Shown here piece by piece: positions 51,125-59,429 of a DNA stretch of 64,000 nucleotides; positions within the stretch are counted from its first letter, which is position 1, and each line of letters opens with the position of its first letter. Source of the DNA: an uncultured Collinsella sp. (GTDB lineage Bacteria > Actinomycetota > Coriobacteriia > Coriobacteriales > Coriobacteriaceae); the NCBI GenBank assembly GCA_902470365.1, contig CABRFZ010000001.1, positions 1 to 64,000 on the forward strand, given 5' to 3'. The notes below the pieces were generated by a model. It did not search any database. It was not told where the DNA came from and saw only the letters and a list, made by a program, of their open reading frames with translations. Position numbers and translations under genes: made by a program.

Positions 51125-51182
51125 TCCTTTCCCGGAACCTGTTGTTGTGGTGATTTCTGGTTCCGGGACGAAGGCCGTTTTT
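51125..51182 (+). repeat. Hairpin at the end of the IS remnant
   Basis: Arms 51125-51139 and 51158-51172 pair with a short bulge and are followed by GCCGTTTTT on the plus strand. Probably the outer end of the IS256-type element or a terminator that stops read-in; the next ~30 bp (51186 onward) may be its terminal repeat. Confidence 0.5.
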
Positions 51183-51342
51183 CGTTAAACGGGCACTAAG
51201 GGGTCACCCTTGCACCAACATTTTCGGCGCGATCCATGAGATTGAATTCCGCCATTCTTTTTGGATGCCAATGTGCTTGCTAGTATACTGATACCAGTAT
51301 TTTTAATTGCGTTCTATTAGTTTCTCGATTATAAGGATTTTT

Positions 51343-52881
51343 ATGACAAGTTCCATAAGATGTAAGCCTTTATTTGTTTTGTTTGCCGTTTTTTTCGCAT
51401 TCTATTCAGTCTATTGGTATCTAAATAATCCGAGATTACTTGTACTGCTTACAATTACCATCTCGTTGATTCTAATTCTTGGCCTTTGCGCTGCATATGC
51501 TAAGGTGTACCATCGTCTTAAAAGTGAATGGGTATTCTTGGCGCTGCTTATAGCATTTCTAATTATTTTTATCTTTATCTTTCCTCCGTTTACGGTTCCG
51601 GATGAAGGCCATCATTTTTTTTCAACTTATTGGATGGTTGATAGTCTTCCATTCAATGCGCATGTGACAAATGATGGTGGTTTTCTAGTACGGGATATCG
51701 ATCTTTCCCTTTATAAGGGTCGCCAGAGTAACGCCATTGACTCCTCTTCATTTGATTCGATTATTCAGAATTATGCTCTGTTTGAGAATGGGAAGTGGAC
51801 TCCATTCAATGAGTTCTCATTTAGCGTCAGTAGTGAGAACGTTTCTGCGAAAATAGGATCTATCGTTGGGCTGCAAATCGGTCTGTTTTTCGGACTTGGT
51901 GCCTATCCTGTGTTCTATATGGGGCGCATTGGTTCGGCTCTGGTTTTTTGCTTTTGTGCGTTCCAGGCATACAGGATTGCACCTAAGGGCAAATCGGTTA
52001 TTGTTTTTGTTTCGCTTCTGCCTATGACGCTTCACTTGGCTGCTTCATACTCTTATGATTCAGGAATTATTGCGTACTCGCTTTTAGTATTCGCTTGTCT
52101 AATGCGCGGTTTTTTTGGAGAGCAGAAATCAATAGGTTGTAAAGAAATCGTCATTTATTTAATTATTTCGGCGTTTTTGGCTCCGTGTAAGGTTGTTTAT
52201 TCTGGGTTGATATTACTTGGTTTGCTTGTGCCCCTTTCGCAGTTCCAAGATGTGAAAGTCGGACGTATCGGTAAGTGCATACTGATCTTTGCTGTTATAG
52301 CCTCCGTTCTAGTGCTGCGCATAGCATCAATGAGTACATTGGTGTCTCAGTCTTCAGATGCCTCTCGTGGCCAAGAGATCGGGCGGTTTTATACGCTCAG
52401 TGACATCATCATGCATCCAAAGAATAGCTTCGAGGTCTTTTTTAGGACATTAGATTCCCTAGGAGATTTCTATTGGGGATCCACCTTAGGTTATTCGCTT
52501 GGATGGCTCCAGAAAAACTTGCAGTTTCCAGCCTTTTTTATGATTCCTTATTTGTTGTTTGGGTTTATTTGTTGTTTGGATTCCGAAGATGAGCCCTCTT
52601 TTCTCAGCCCCATTTGTTCCATTCTGTTTATTATCGCTTTTGCTTTGGCTGCCCTTGGTTCCATTGTATCTATGTGGTTGGGCTGGACGTTCAATTACGA
52701 GAATGTAATACAGGGTGTTCAAGGACGATATTTTCTTCCTGTTCTACCAGCTTTGTTGTTTGGGTCGAGAACGCGCTTGTTTAAATTCAACTCATCTTCG
52801 CTTTCTGTCGTCTCTTTTGGCATGTGCGTGATGAATTGTTTATATCTTATTCGTTTTATTAGTATTGCATCCTGTGTGTAG
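51343..52881 (+). CDS. DUF2142 family multi-membrane protein
   Basis: 512 aa with about 11-12 transmembrane helices. The block FPPFTVPDEGHHFFSTYWMV, with its acidic D-E pair after the second or third helix, and the RIGSALVFCFCAFQAYRIAP region are typical of DUF2142, found in cell-surface polysaccharide loci. By topology they resemble lipid-linked-sugar (GT-C type) glycosyltransferases. The ATG at 51343 is preceded by ATAAGGA. Very AT-rich compared with the rfb genes, like its neighbours from 44 kb on. Possible role: transferring a polyprenyl-linked sugar made by the 48963 or 60987 enzyme. Confidence 0.82.
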   Translation: MTSSIRCKPLFVLFAVFFAFYSVYWYLNNPRLLVLLTITISLILILGLCAAYAKVYHRLKSEWVFLALLIAFLIIFIFIFPPFTVPDEGHHFFSTYWMVDSLPFNAHVTNDGGFLVRDIDLSLYKGRQSNAIDSSSFDSIIQNYALFENGKWTPFNEFSFSVSSENVSAKIGSIVGLQIGLFFGLGAYPVFYMGRIGSALVFCFCAFQAYRIAPKGKSVIVFVSLLPMTLHLAASYSYDSGIIAYSLLVFACLMRGFFGEQKSIGCKEIVIYLIISAFLAPCKVVYSGLILLGLLVPLSQFQDVKVGRIGKCILIFAVIASVLVLRIASMSTLVSQSSDASRGQEIGRFYTLSDIIMHPKNSFEVFFRTLDSLGDFYWGSTLGYSLGWLQKNLQFPAFFMIPYLLFGFICCLDSEDEPSFLSPICSILFIIAFALAALGSIVSMWLGWTFNYENVIQGVQGRYFLPVLPALLFGSRTRLFKFNSSSLSVVSFGMCVMNCLYLIRFISIASCV

Positions 52882-53063
52882 GCCTTTGCGTAATGCTCTC
52901 GGGTTTTTTCTGCTATCTAACAGTTTAGATAGCAGGCGATGATTCGGACGCCGCAGGGTCCCCGAAAGCTATGCTTTTCCAAGCCAAGCAGAGACTTTGA
53001 CCGAGCGCTGGGTTGGCATGCGAGAGGCCAACATGAGGCCGTGCCGCGGGGCGGACCGCAGGT

Positions 53064-53101
53064 AGCAAAACGGCACCGGAGCCCATGTCGGGCCCGGTGC
53101 C
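53064..53101 (-). terminator. Terminator of the two-domain glycosyltransferase gene
   Basis: 8-bp arms GGCACCGG (53072-53079) and CCGGTGCC (53094-53101), extended by an inner GCCC/GGGC pair, followed on the minus strand by GTTTTG. Lies ~70 bp past the stop codon of the 53169 gene. Confidence 0.65.
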
Positions 53102-53168
53102 CAAGCGCGATATCGACGGCGCAGTTTCGCGATATTCAACAGCGCCCAAATGAGTAAATACTCATTAT

Positions 53169-55595
53169 CTATAAATGATAATAACGATTCGCGGGTTCCC
53201 CGACGGTGAAGTTTGGATTCATATAAGGATCGCCTTTGACGTAATACTTAGCCCATCGATAATTCATGTACGCGACCTCTTTGTGGAAGCGAATCTGCTT
53301 CTCCGTATTGTTTTCAACGCCTCTAGAAATCGACTCGTAGTGATAGAGCTCGACTTCGGGTGTGTATACAATTAGGTCGTTGATCTCGCGTAGCTTTAAG
53401 CAAAAGTCAACGTCATTAAATGCAACTTGAAGCTCTTCCGTGAAACCTCCGACTTTCTCATATTCATCACGCTTGGTCATTATGCAAGCTGCGGTGACGG
53501 CGCTGAAGTCTTGTTGTGCATCGTTGAGTGCAAAGTAGCCCCAGTTATCCCTTGGCATGCTTTGGCAAAGATGTCCTGCCACGCCACCAGTGACGCATAA
53601 GCCCGCGTGCTGGATGGTGTTGTCGGGATAGTAGAGTTTTGCACCAACTGCGCCAACATCCTCACGTGCGCAGATGCCAAGCATAGTCTCAATCCAATTG
53701 GGCGTAATTACCTCAGTATCGTTATTCAACAGCAAGAGATAGTCGCCCTTGGCGTGAGCAACGCCAAAGTTCATGAGCTTGGAGAAATTGAATTCGTGCT
53801 TCCAAGTTACAAGACGAACGATGTCAGGATATTTTGCTTGCAACTTATCGTAATAATCGAACGTCTCCTTTTCTGTGCTGTTGTTTTCGATTATGACAAG
53901 CTCGAAATTGTCGTACGTTGATTTCTCAACAATTGACTTAATGCAGTTGTCCAGAATGTTGGCGTGGTCTTTAGTTGGAATGATAATTGACACGAGTGGA
54001 TGGGAATCTGGCACAGCGTAGGTTACTTTATATGTAAAGGGACGACGCGCTTGTTCGACCTTCGCATTGAGCCCAAGCCTGTCCAAATGACTCTGGACCG
54101 CTTTGATACCTGCGATAGTGGCATACGGCTTGCTATCGGCATTTGCTGCGGTGGAGGTCTCGCTTAGGCGCCAGTGATATAGAACCTTTGCAACATGATG
54201 AACTTTCCTTGCCTTTTCCACGGCGTGGAGAGTCAGATTATGATCCTGTGCTCCATCGAACTCTTTCGTGTTCGGTTCTAGAGTGTCAAGCAGAGACTTA
54301 CGGATGGTAAGCATATGGCAGATATAGTTATTGTTTCTGAGCAGATCGATATTGAAATCCGGCTTAAAGAACGGCTGCGCTAGCATTCCATCGGGCATGA
54401 GTTTATCTTCATCACAATAAAGAAGATCGACGTCATCATTGTTTTCAATTGCCTCGGCATATGAGAATAACAAGTCCGGTTCAAGAATATCGTCATGGTC
54501 AAAGAAGCTAACGAAATCACCCGAAGCGATGGCAACGCCGGCGTTTGTGTTTTCGGAAATGCCCTTATTCTCGGTAAGGTTAATTGATTTAATTCTGTTG
54601 TCGTGGGCCGTCTCCTGCTCAACGCGAGCCTTTAGTTCCTGATTGTCAGGACTTGCATTAACTAGGATGAGCTCCCAGTTTGCATAAGACTGGTTTTTTA
54701 CGGATTCGGCCATATCGTTAAAGAACGAAATGGGTGTGTTGTATAGAGGGACAATAATGCTGAACTTCGGAGCGCTGTTGAAGACGATTTTTCTCTGCTT
54801 CTCCAGAGCGCCGATAGTTGCCTTATGATCCGTGAACCATTCGGGGTATTCAGGGTCAAACTGCGCATGGGTAAAGAGAAAGTTGGTCTCCTCAAGAAGC
54901 AAGCCTAGCTTATCGGGTGTTAAGCAGTCGAATGCACTGAATGATGGGTGATTTTGATCGTCAATAATAAAGTAGTAACGATCGAACGCCTTTGGCATTC
55001 GAATTGAGAGCTGCGTTTCAAGCTGCTTTTTCTCAGACGTAAATCCAACGCTTGTTACATTCGAGCCGAAATTGACGATGCTCAAATTAACTTCATTAAG
55101 GGTTCGATCGAAACAACGAAGTTTGATTTGCGAGTCGCTACGATAAGGAGTTCTCACCGTGCACCTAAGGATATAGTCGCTTGAATCTTCGATGCACTGC
55201 CAGAAATCAATCGTTGCCATGTCAAACTCTGAAACGTCATCGTAGTTTCGGAGTTTGCTGCACATGTCAGGTTTAATTTTGTAGTTAAGGCGCGACTCCC
55301 ATTTGATGTTCTTGCAATTGAGCGAAAGGGAGTTGCTGCTCAGGGTGCGACCGTCTTGGCCGATTTCGCTAAACTCAATTTTGATGGTGCGAGCATCGGG
55401 ATCGGGGACTACAAGGACGTATGAGTTCGAGTCACAACTATTGTCCCGGAATTTTAGGAGGGATAAAGGTGAGCGGCGGTTATCGTCTGTAGCCGCCTGG
55501 GCTGTTACGCTGGAGCCTTTATGGATGCCTTCAATCTTAAGCTGCTGGTAGATTTTCCAGTTTCCTCTGCATACTCCGGTTGTTTCGACTCGCAT
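53169..55595 (-). CDS. Two-domain GT2 glycosyltransferase with extra N-terminal domain
   Basis: 808 aa; same architecture as the enzyme at 23900. An unrecognised N-terminal beta-rich domain (~1-270) is followed by GT2 domain 1 at ~275 (PKFSIIVPLYNTPISFFNDM, metal motif FFDHDDILEPDLLF) and GT2 domain 2 at ~533 (PLVSIIIPTKDHANILDN, LLLNNDTEVI, VAFNDVDFCLKL). The final YHYESISRG and the closing segment match those of the paralogue. ATG 55595 is chosen because GAAAGG precedes it and the paralogue begins at the same point; ATG 55640 with GAGG is an alternative. Transcribed against the neighbouring genes. Confidence 0.87.
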   Translation of the reverse strand: MRVETTGVCRGNWKIYQQLKIEGIHKGSSVTAQAATDDNRRSPLSLLKFRDNSCDSNSYVLVVPDPDARTIKIEFSEIGQDGRTLSSNSLSLNCKNIKWESRLNYKIKPDMCSKLRNYDDVSEFDMATIDFWQCIEDSSDYILRCTVRTPYRSDSQIKLRCFDRTLNEVNLSIVNFGSNVTSVGFTSEKKQLETQLSIRMPKAFDRYYFIIDDQNHPSFSAFDCLTPDKLGLLLEETNFLFTHAQFDPEYPEWFTDHKATIGALEKQRKIVFNSAPKFSIIVPLYNTPISFFNDMAESVKNQSYANWELILVNASPDNQELKARVEQETAHDNRIKSINLTENKGISENTNAGVAIASGDFVSFFDHDDILEPDLLFSYAEAIENNDDVDLLYCDEDKLMPDGMLAQPFFKPDFNIDLLRNNNYICHMLTIRKSLLDTLEPNTKEFDGAQDHNLTLHAVEKARKVHHVAKVLYHWRLSETSTAANADSKPYATIAGIKAVQSHLDRLGLNAKVEQARRPFTYKVTYAVPDSHPLVSIIIPTKDHANILDNCIKSIVEKSTYDNFELVIIENNSTEKETFDYYDKLQAKYPDIVRLVTWKHEFNFSKLMNFGVAHAKGDYLLLLNNDTEVITPNWIETMLGICAREDVGAVGAKLYYPDNTIQHAGLCVTGGVAGHLCQSMPRDNWGYFALNDAQQDFSAVTAACIMTKRDEYEKVGGFTEELQVAFNDVDFCLKLREINDLIVYTPEVELYHYESISRGVENNTEKQIRFHKEVAYMNYRWAKYYVKGDPYMNPNFTVGEPANRYYHL

Positions 55596-55726
55596 TGTTT
55601 GCCTTTCGTTTGTTGGACACTGCTCATTGTACTTTTTCATTTGTTGCCTCGCTAGAAATGCAGAAAGAGTTGCGTGTTTCTGCTGTCCGATTTAAATAAG
55701 AAGACGGGGAGGTTGCTGCCGGTGCG

Positions 55727-55732
55727 TATAAT
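55727..55732 (+). promoter_or_regulatory. Likely -10 box for rfbA
   Basis: Perfect TATAAT 65 bp before the rfbA start, with TG four bases upstream of it. No good -35 is visible, so it may depend on the TG or on an activator. Confidence 0.4.
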
Positions 55733-55796
55733 TTAATTAACTATGCATCTGTAATCAGCGGCTTTTGCTCAACGATTGTCAATCGAGAGGATTTTT

Positions 55797-56696
55797 ATGA
55801 AAGGCATCATCCTCGCCGGCGGGTCCGGCACGCGCCTGTACCCGCTCACGCTCGTGACCTCCAAGCAGCTGCTGCCGGTCTACGACAAGCCCATGATCTA
55901 CTACCCGCTGTCCACCCTCATGCTGGCGGGCATCCGGGACATCCTGGTCATCTCCACGCCTACCGACCTGCCCAACTTCGAGCGCCTGCTCGGGGACGGC
56001 TCGCGCTACGGCGTCAACCTGTCCTACGCCGAGCAGCCGAGCCCCGATGGCCTGGCGCAGGCATTCACCATCGGCGAGGAGTTCATCGCCGGCGAGCCGT
56101 GCGCCCTGGTGCTCGGCGACAACATCTTCTACGGCAACGGGCTCAGCCGCCACCTGACGCGCGCCGTCCAGAATGCCGAGTCGGGCCGCGCCACGGTCTT
56201 CGGCTACCACGTGGACGACCCCGAGCGCTTCGGCGTCGTGGAGTTCGACCGCGAGGGGAGGGCCGTCTCCATCGAGGAGAAGCCCGAGCGCCCCAAGAGC
56301 TCCTACGCCGTCACCGGCCTGTACTTCTACCCGGGCGACGTCGCCGCCAAGGCGCATGAGGTTAAGCCGTCGGCCCGCGGCGAGCTGGAGATCACCACGC
56401 TCAACCAGATGTACCTGGAGGAGGGGACGCTGTCCGTGGTCACCCTCGGCCGCGGCTACGCGTGGCTGGACACCGGCACCATGGAGAGCCTGCACGAGGC
56501 CGCGGAGTTCGTCCGCGCCGTGGAGCACTCCCAGGACCTGCCCGTGTCCGTGCCCGAGGAGATCGCCTGGGAGAACGGCTGGATCACGACCGCCGAGCTG
56601 GAGGAGGCGGCCAAGGCCTACGGCAAGTCGGTCTACGGCCAGCACCTCAAGAAGGTCGCCGCCGGCGAGATCGTCAATAGCCCACGCGAGTACTAG
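55797..56696 (+). CDS. rfbA: Glucose-1-phosphate thymidylyltransferase (RmlA/RfbA)
   Basis: 299 aa. First step of dTDP-L-rhamnose synthesis: dTTP plus glucose-1-phosphate to dTDP-glucose. KGIILAGGSGTRLYPLTLVT at residues 2-21, EQPSPDGLAQAF, LVLGDNIFYG and the EEKPERPKSS loop are all conserved. The ATG at 55797 follows GAGAGGA. Very GC-rich, unlike the AT-rich genes on either side. It ends at a terminator, so it is separated from rfbB by 1.6 kb and two unrelated genes. Confidence 0.96.
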   Translation: MKGIILAGGSGTRLYPLTLVTSKQLLPVYDKPMIYYPLSTLMLAGIRDILVISTPTDLPNFERLLGDGSRYGVNLSYAEQPSPDGLAQAFTIGEEFIAGEPCALVLGDNIFYGNGLSRHLTRAVQNAESGRATVFGYHVDDPERFGVVEFDREGRAVSIEEKPERPKSSYAVTGLYFYPGDVAAKAHEVKPSARGELEITTLNQMYLEEGTLSVVTLGRGYAWLDTGTMESLHEAAEFVRAVEHSQDLPVSVPEEIAWENGWITTAELEEAAKAYGKSVYGQHLKKVAAGEIVNSPREY

Positions 56697-56715
56697 CGCC
56701 AGCTTGTTTTCTTTT

Positions 56716-56748
56716 AGGGGTCACCGTTTATCTGGTGGCCCCTTTCGT
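56716..56748 (+). terminator. Terminator after rfbA
   Basis: 10-bp stem (56716-56725 with 56734-56743, one G-T pair) followed by TTCGTT. It separates rfbA from the DUF4869/ATPase pair. Confidence 0.75.
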
Positions 56749-56791
56749 TATGATTACGTTGACCATAAAGACAATATGATTGGGAGTGGAT

Positions 56792-57229
56792 GTGTTAAGC
56801 GTCTACTTTGGCGATATGCCAGAAGCGATTTACAACACAGCGACATATTTCAAAAACTCTTACCGGTCTTCTTGGATTACGGATCCCTATGCAGTCTCGA
56901 TAATTAAAGATGTCGATCGATCGGTTGTTGTCTCCGAAAACGTCATCGAAAGCCCTGTGCTTGGGTCCATTTCTCCACTCCAGCTTTCTGGTGGCGTGAA
57001 AACGCTGCTGCTTATGAGATTTGATCGTAAGCATATTTTTAACGCTTCTACCTGTGGTGACAACTGTGCCAAGTGGATTCTCGACATGGCGAAAGACCGC
57101 AAGCTCGTTGTGAATCTCTATCATGTGATGGACTTTGGCCGCGAGGATTTTAAAATCAAAGTCGTGAACAGCGGCCGAATCGTTCATAACATGGCCGAAT
57201 TGATTCACGAGTCGATTCCGTATCTGTAG
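56792..57229 (+). CDS. DUF4869-like protein
   Basis: 145 aa with a GTG start (MLSVYFGDMPEAIYNTATYF) after GGGAGTGG. It contains IESPVLGSISPLQLSGGVKT, LMRFDRKHIFNASTCGDNCA and KWILDMAKDRKLVVNLYHVM. From memory of the family this is DUF4869, of unknown function and usually followed by a small ATPase, as here. No signal peptide or membrane helix. Two cysteines (STCGDNC) are close together. The pair has lower GC than rfbA and rfbB around it. Annotation as DUF4869 is by recognition of pattern, not by a search. Confidence 0.65.
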   Translation: MLSVYFGDMPEAIYNTATYFKNSYRSSWITDPYAVSIIKDVDRSVVVSENVIESPVLGSISPLQLSGGVKTLLLMRFDRKHIFNASTCGDNCAKWILDMAKDRKLVVNLYHVMDFGREDFKIKVVNSGRIVHNMAELIHESIPYL

Positions 57230-57238
57230 GTGCTGCTT

Positions 57239-58213
57239 ATGAACGGTTCGCATCTTGTTAAGATTTCCCGCCGTAGGGGAACCAAGTACACATTTACCAT
57301 CAAGCGGAACATCACTATTGTGCGTGGCGATAGCGGCACGGGTAAGACGACGCTGTTTGACATGGTCGCAGACTACATGCGAACGGGCGAGCAGTCGGGC
57401 GTTTCCTTGCAATGCGATTGTCCCTGTGTCGCCCTGACCGATTATGATTGGCGAAACCAGCTTTCGTCCGTTCATGACTCGATTGTATTTGTCGATGAGG
57501 GCTTAAAAGAGATCCATTCTGATGAGTTTGCCCATCATGTGCTGTATTCCTCGAATTATTTCGTGCTGATCTCAAGGGCTGATTTCCCCAATCTTCCGTA
57601 TAGCGTGGATGAGATTTACAGGATTAAGACGAGCGGAAAATACCATTCTTTCGTCCCTGTTTATCAAGATCGCGGGAATCATCGTTATGCTATTTCCCGG
57701 TCGGCGCCAAAACAGGACTTTTCTATCCTTCTATGCGAGGACAGTAAGTCTGGTTTCCAGTTCTTTGAACGGCATTTCGCTGACAGTGAGCTTACCTGCG
57801 CTTCGGCCATGACGAACAGCGCGATTTTGGGCTGGTTGGATCAGCATTTCGACGATCGCGTGTTTGTTGTCGCGGACGGAGCAGCATTTGGGTGCTATGC
57901 GGACCGCGTCCTTAAGCTGCAAGACATTCACCGCGATACTGTTACGGTTTGTCTTCCCGAGTCATTCGAGTGGCTTCTGCTGAGCTCCGGCGTAATTTCA
58001 GGGTTAGATGTTAAGGCGGTTTTGGAAACCCCAGAAGCCTTTATAAACAGTGAGAAGTTTAAAAGCTGGGAGGACTTCTTCTATAAGTACTTACGCGATA
58101 AAACTGGGAATTCGGTCTTCCGTTACGACAAAGACTGCATTCCGGAGGCGTTTTGTAGGGGAAGTAATTCTGCGAAGGTTATGGGTCTTATCGCATGCCG
58201 AAATGTCCGATAG
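57239..58213 (+). CDS. P-loop ATPase partner of the DUF4869-like protein
   Basis: 324 aa. A Walker A motif IVRGDSGTGKTTLFDMVADY lies at residues ~27-46, and a Walker B-like strand DSIVFVDEGLKEI near 83. SNYFVLISRADFPNLPYS follows, resembling the sensor strand of AAA-type enzymes. The C-terminal half (~160-324) has no family I recognise and no membrane helix. It begins 9 bp after the DUF4869-like stop codon, so the two are co-translated. A role in signalling, defence or toxin control is conceivable, but nothing in the sequence decides it. Confidence 0.7.
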   Translation: MNGSHLVKISRRRGTKYTFTIKRNITIVRGDSGTGKTTLFDMVADYMRTGEQSGVSLQCDCPCVALTDYDWRNQLSSVHDSIVFVDEGLKEIHSDEFAHHVLYSSNYFVLISRADFPNLPYSVDEIYRIKTSGKYHSFVPVYQDRGNHRYAISRSAPKQDFSILLCEDSKSGFQFFERHFADSELTCASAMTNSAILGWLDQHFDDRVFVVADGAAFGCYADRVLKLQDIHRDTVTVCLPESFEWLLLSSGVISGLDVKAVLETPEAFINSEKFKSWEDFFYKYLRDKTGNSVFRYDKDCIPEAFCRGSNSAKVMGLIACRNVR

Positions 58214-58288
58214 TTTTGTTGAATAGCGTCGCGGCGTCACTTCCTGCGGCATACTAAAGAAGCTGTACATGCTTCAGATTGGATTTTC

Positions 58289-59308
58289 ATGTCTGATATC
58301 TTTGAACCCAAGAACATCATCGTCACGGGCGGCTGCGGCTTCATCGGCAGCAACTTCGTGCACTACGTGGTGAACAACCACCCTGACGTGCACGTGACCG
58401 TCCTGGACAAGCTGACCTACGCCGGCAACCCCGAGAACATCGCGGGGCTGCCGTCGGACCGCGTGGAGCTCGTCGTCGGCGACATCTGCGATGCCGGGCT
58501 GCTGGACAGGCTGGTCCCCGGCCACGACGCGATCGTGCATTACGCCGCCGAGAGCCACAACGACAACTCCATCGCCGACCCCGAGCCGTTCCTGCGCACC
58601 AACGTGGAGGGCACCTTCCGCCTGCTGGAGGCCGTGAGGAAATACGGCATCCGCTACCACCACGTCTCCACCGACGAGGTCTACGGCGACCTGGCGCTCG
58701 ACGACCCGGCGAAGTTCACCGAGGAGACGCCGTACCACCCGTCCTCGCCGTACAGCTCGACCAAGGCCAGCTCCGACATGCTCGTGCGCGCCTGGACCCG
58801 CACCTACGGCCTTCGCACCACGATCTCCAACTGCTCCAACAACTACGGCCCCTACCAGCACGTGGAGAAGTTCATCCCCAGGCAGATCACCAACATAATC
58901 GACGGCGTGCGCCCCAAGCTCTACGGCCGCGGCGAGAACGTGCGCGACTGGATCCACACCGAGGACCACTCCTCGGCCGTCTGGGACATCCTCACCAAGG
59001 GCCGCACGGGGGAGACCTACCTCATCGGCGCCGACGGCGAGAGGAACAACATCACCGTGCTGCGCATGATCCTGGAGGCCATGGGGCGCGACCCCGAGGA
59101 CTTCGACTGGGTCGCCGACCGCCCCGGCCACGACCGCCGCTACGCCATCGACAGCACGAAGCTCCAGCGCGAGCTGGGCTGGAGGCCGGCCCACACCGAC
59201 TTCGCCGAGGGCCTGAAGCAGACGATCGACTGGTACGTCGAGAACGAGTCCTGGTGGCGCCCGGCCAAGGAGGCCACCGAGGCCCGCTACCGCGCACAGG
59301 GCCAGTAA
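58289..59308 (+). CDS. rfbB: dTDP-glucose 4,6-dehydratase (RmlB/RfbB)
   Basis: 339 aa. SDR-family enzyme for step two of dTDP-rhamnose synthesis. NAD-binding NIIVTGGCGFIGSNF at residues ~9-23, HYAAESHNDNSI, the catalytic STDEVYGD and the YxxxK pair in PYSSTKASSD are all present. Length is normal. GC is very high, as in rfbA and rfbCD. No good ribosome site precedes the ATG at 58289 (GGATTTTC only), but the family start fits. Confidence 0.96.
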   Translation: MSDIFEPKNIIVTGGCGFIGSNFVHYVVNNHPDVHVTVLDKLTYAGNPENIAGLPSDRVELVVGDICDAGLLDRLVPGHDAIVHYAAESHNDNSIADPEPFLRTNVEGTFRLLEAVRKYGIRYHHVSTDEVYGDLALDDPAKFTEETPYHPSSPYSSTKASSDMLVRAWTRTYGLRTTISNCSNNYGPYQHVEKFIPRQITNIIDGVRPKLYGRGENVRDWIHTEDHSSAVWDILTKGRTGETYLIGADGERNNITVLRMILEAMGRDPEDFDWVADRPGHDRRYAIDSTKLQRELGWRPAHTDFAEGLKQTIDWYVENESWWRPAKEATEARYRAQGQ

Positions 59309-59429
59309 GACCGCATCCCGGCGAACCGCACCGCGAGGCGCCCGCGCGGGGCCGCAGGGCATGGGGATGACCCTGCGTCCCCGCGCGGGCGCCCGCAACC
59401 TGAACCTCTTCGATAGGAGCTTTTCCCAT

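Noticed and set aside
52910..52935. Perfect 11-bp hairpin after the DUF2142 gene
   Set aside because: The T-run precedes rather than follows the stem on the plus strand and an A-run follows on the minus strand, so I do not call it a terminator.
55600..55796. Riboswitch upstream of rfbA
   Set aside because: No recognisable aptamer core; only a TATAAT box can be supported.
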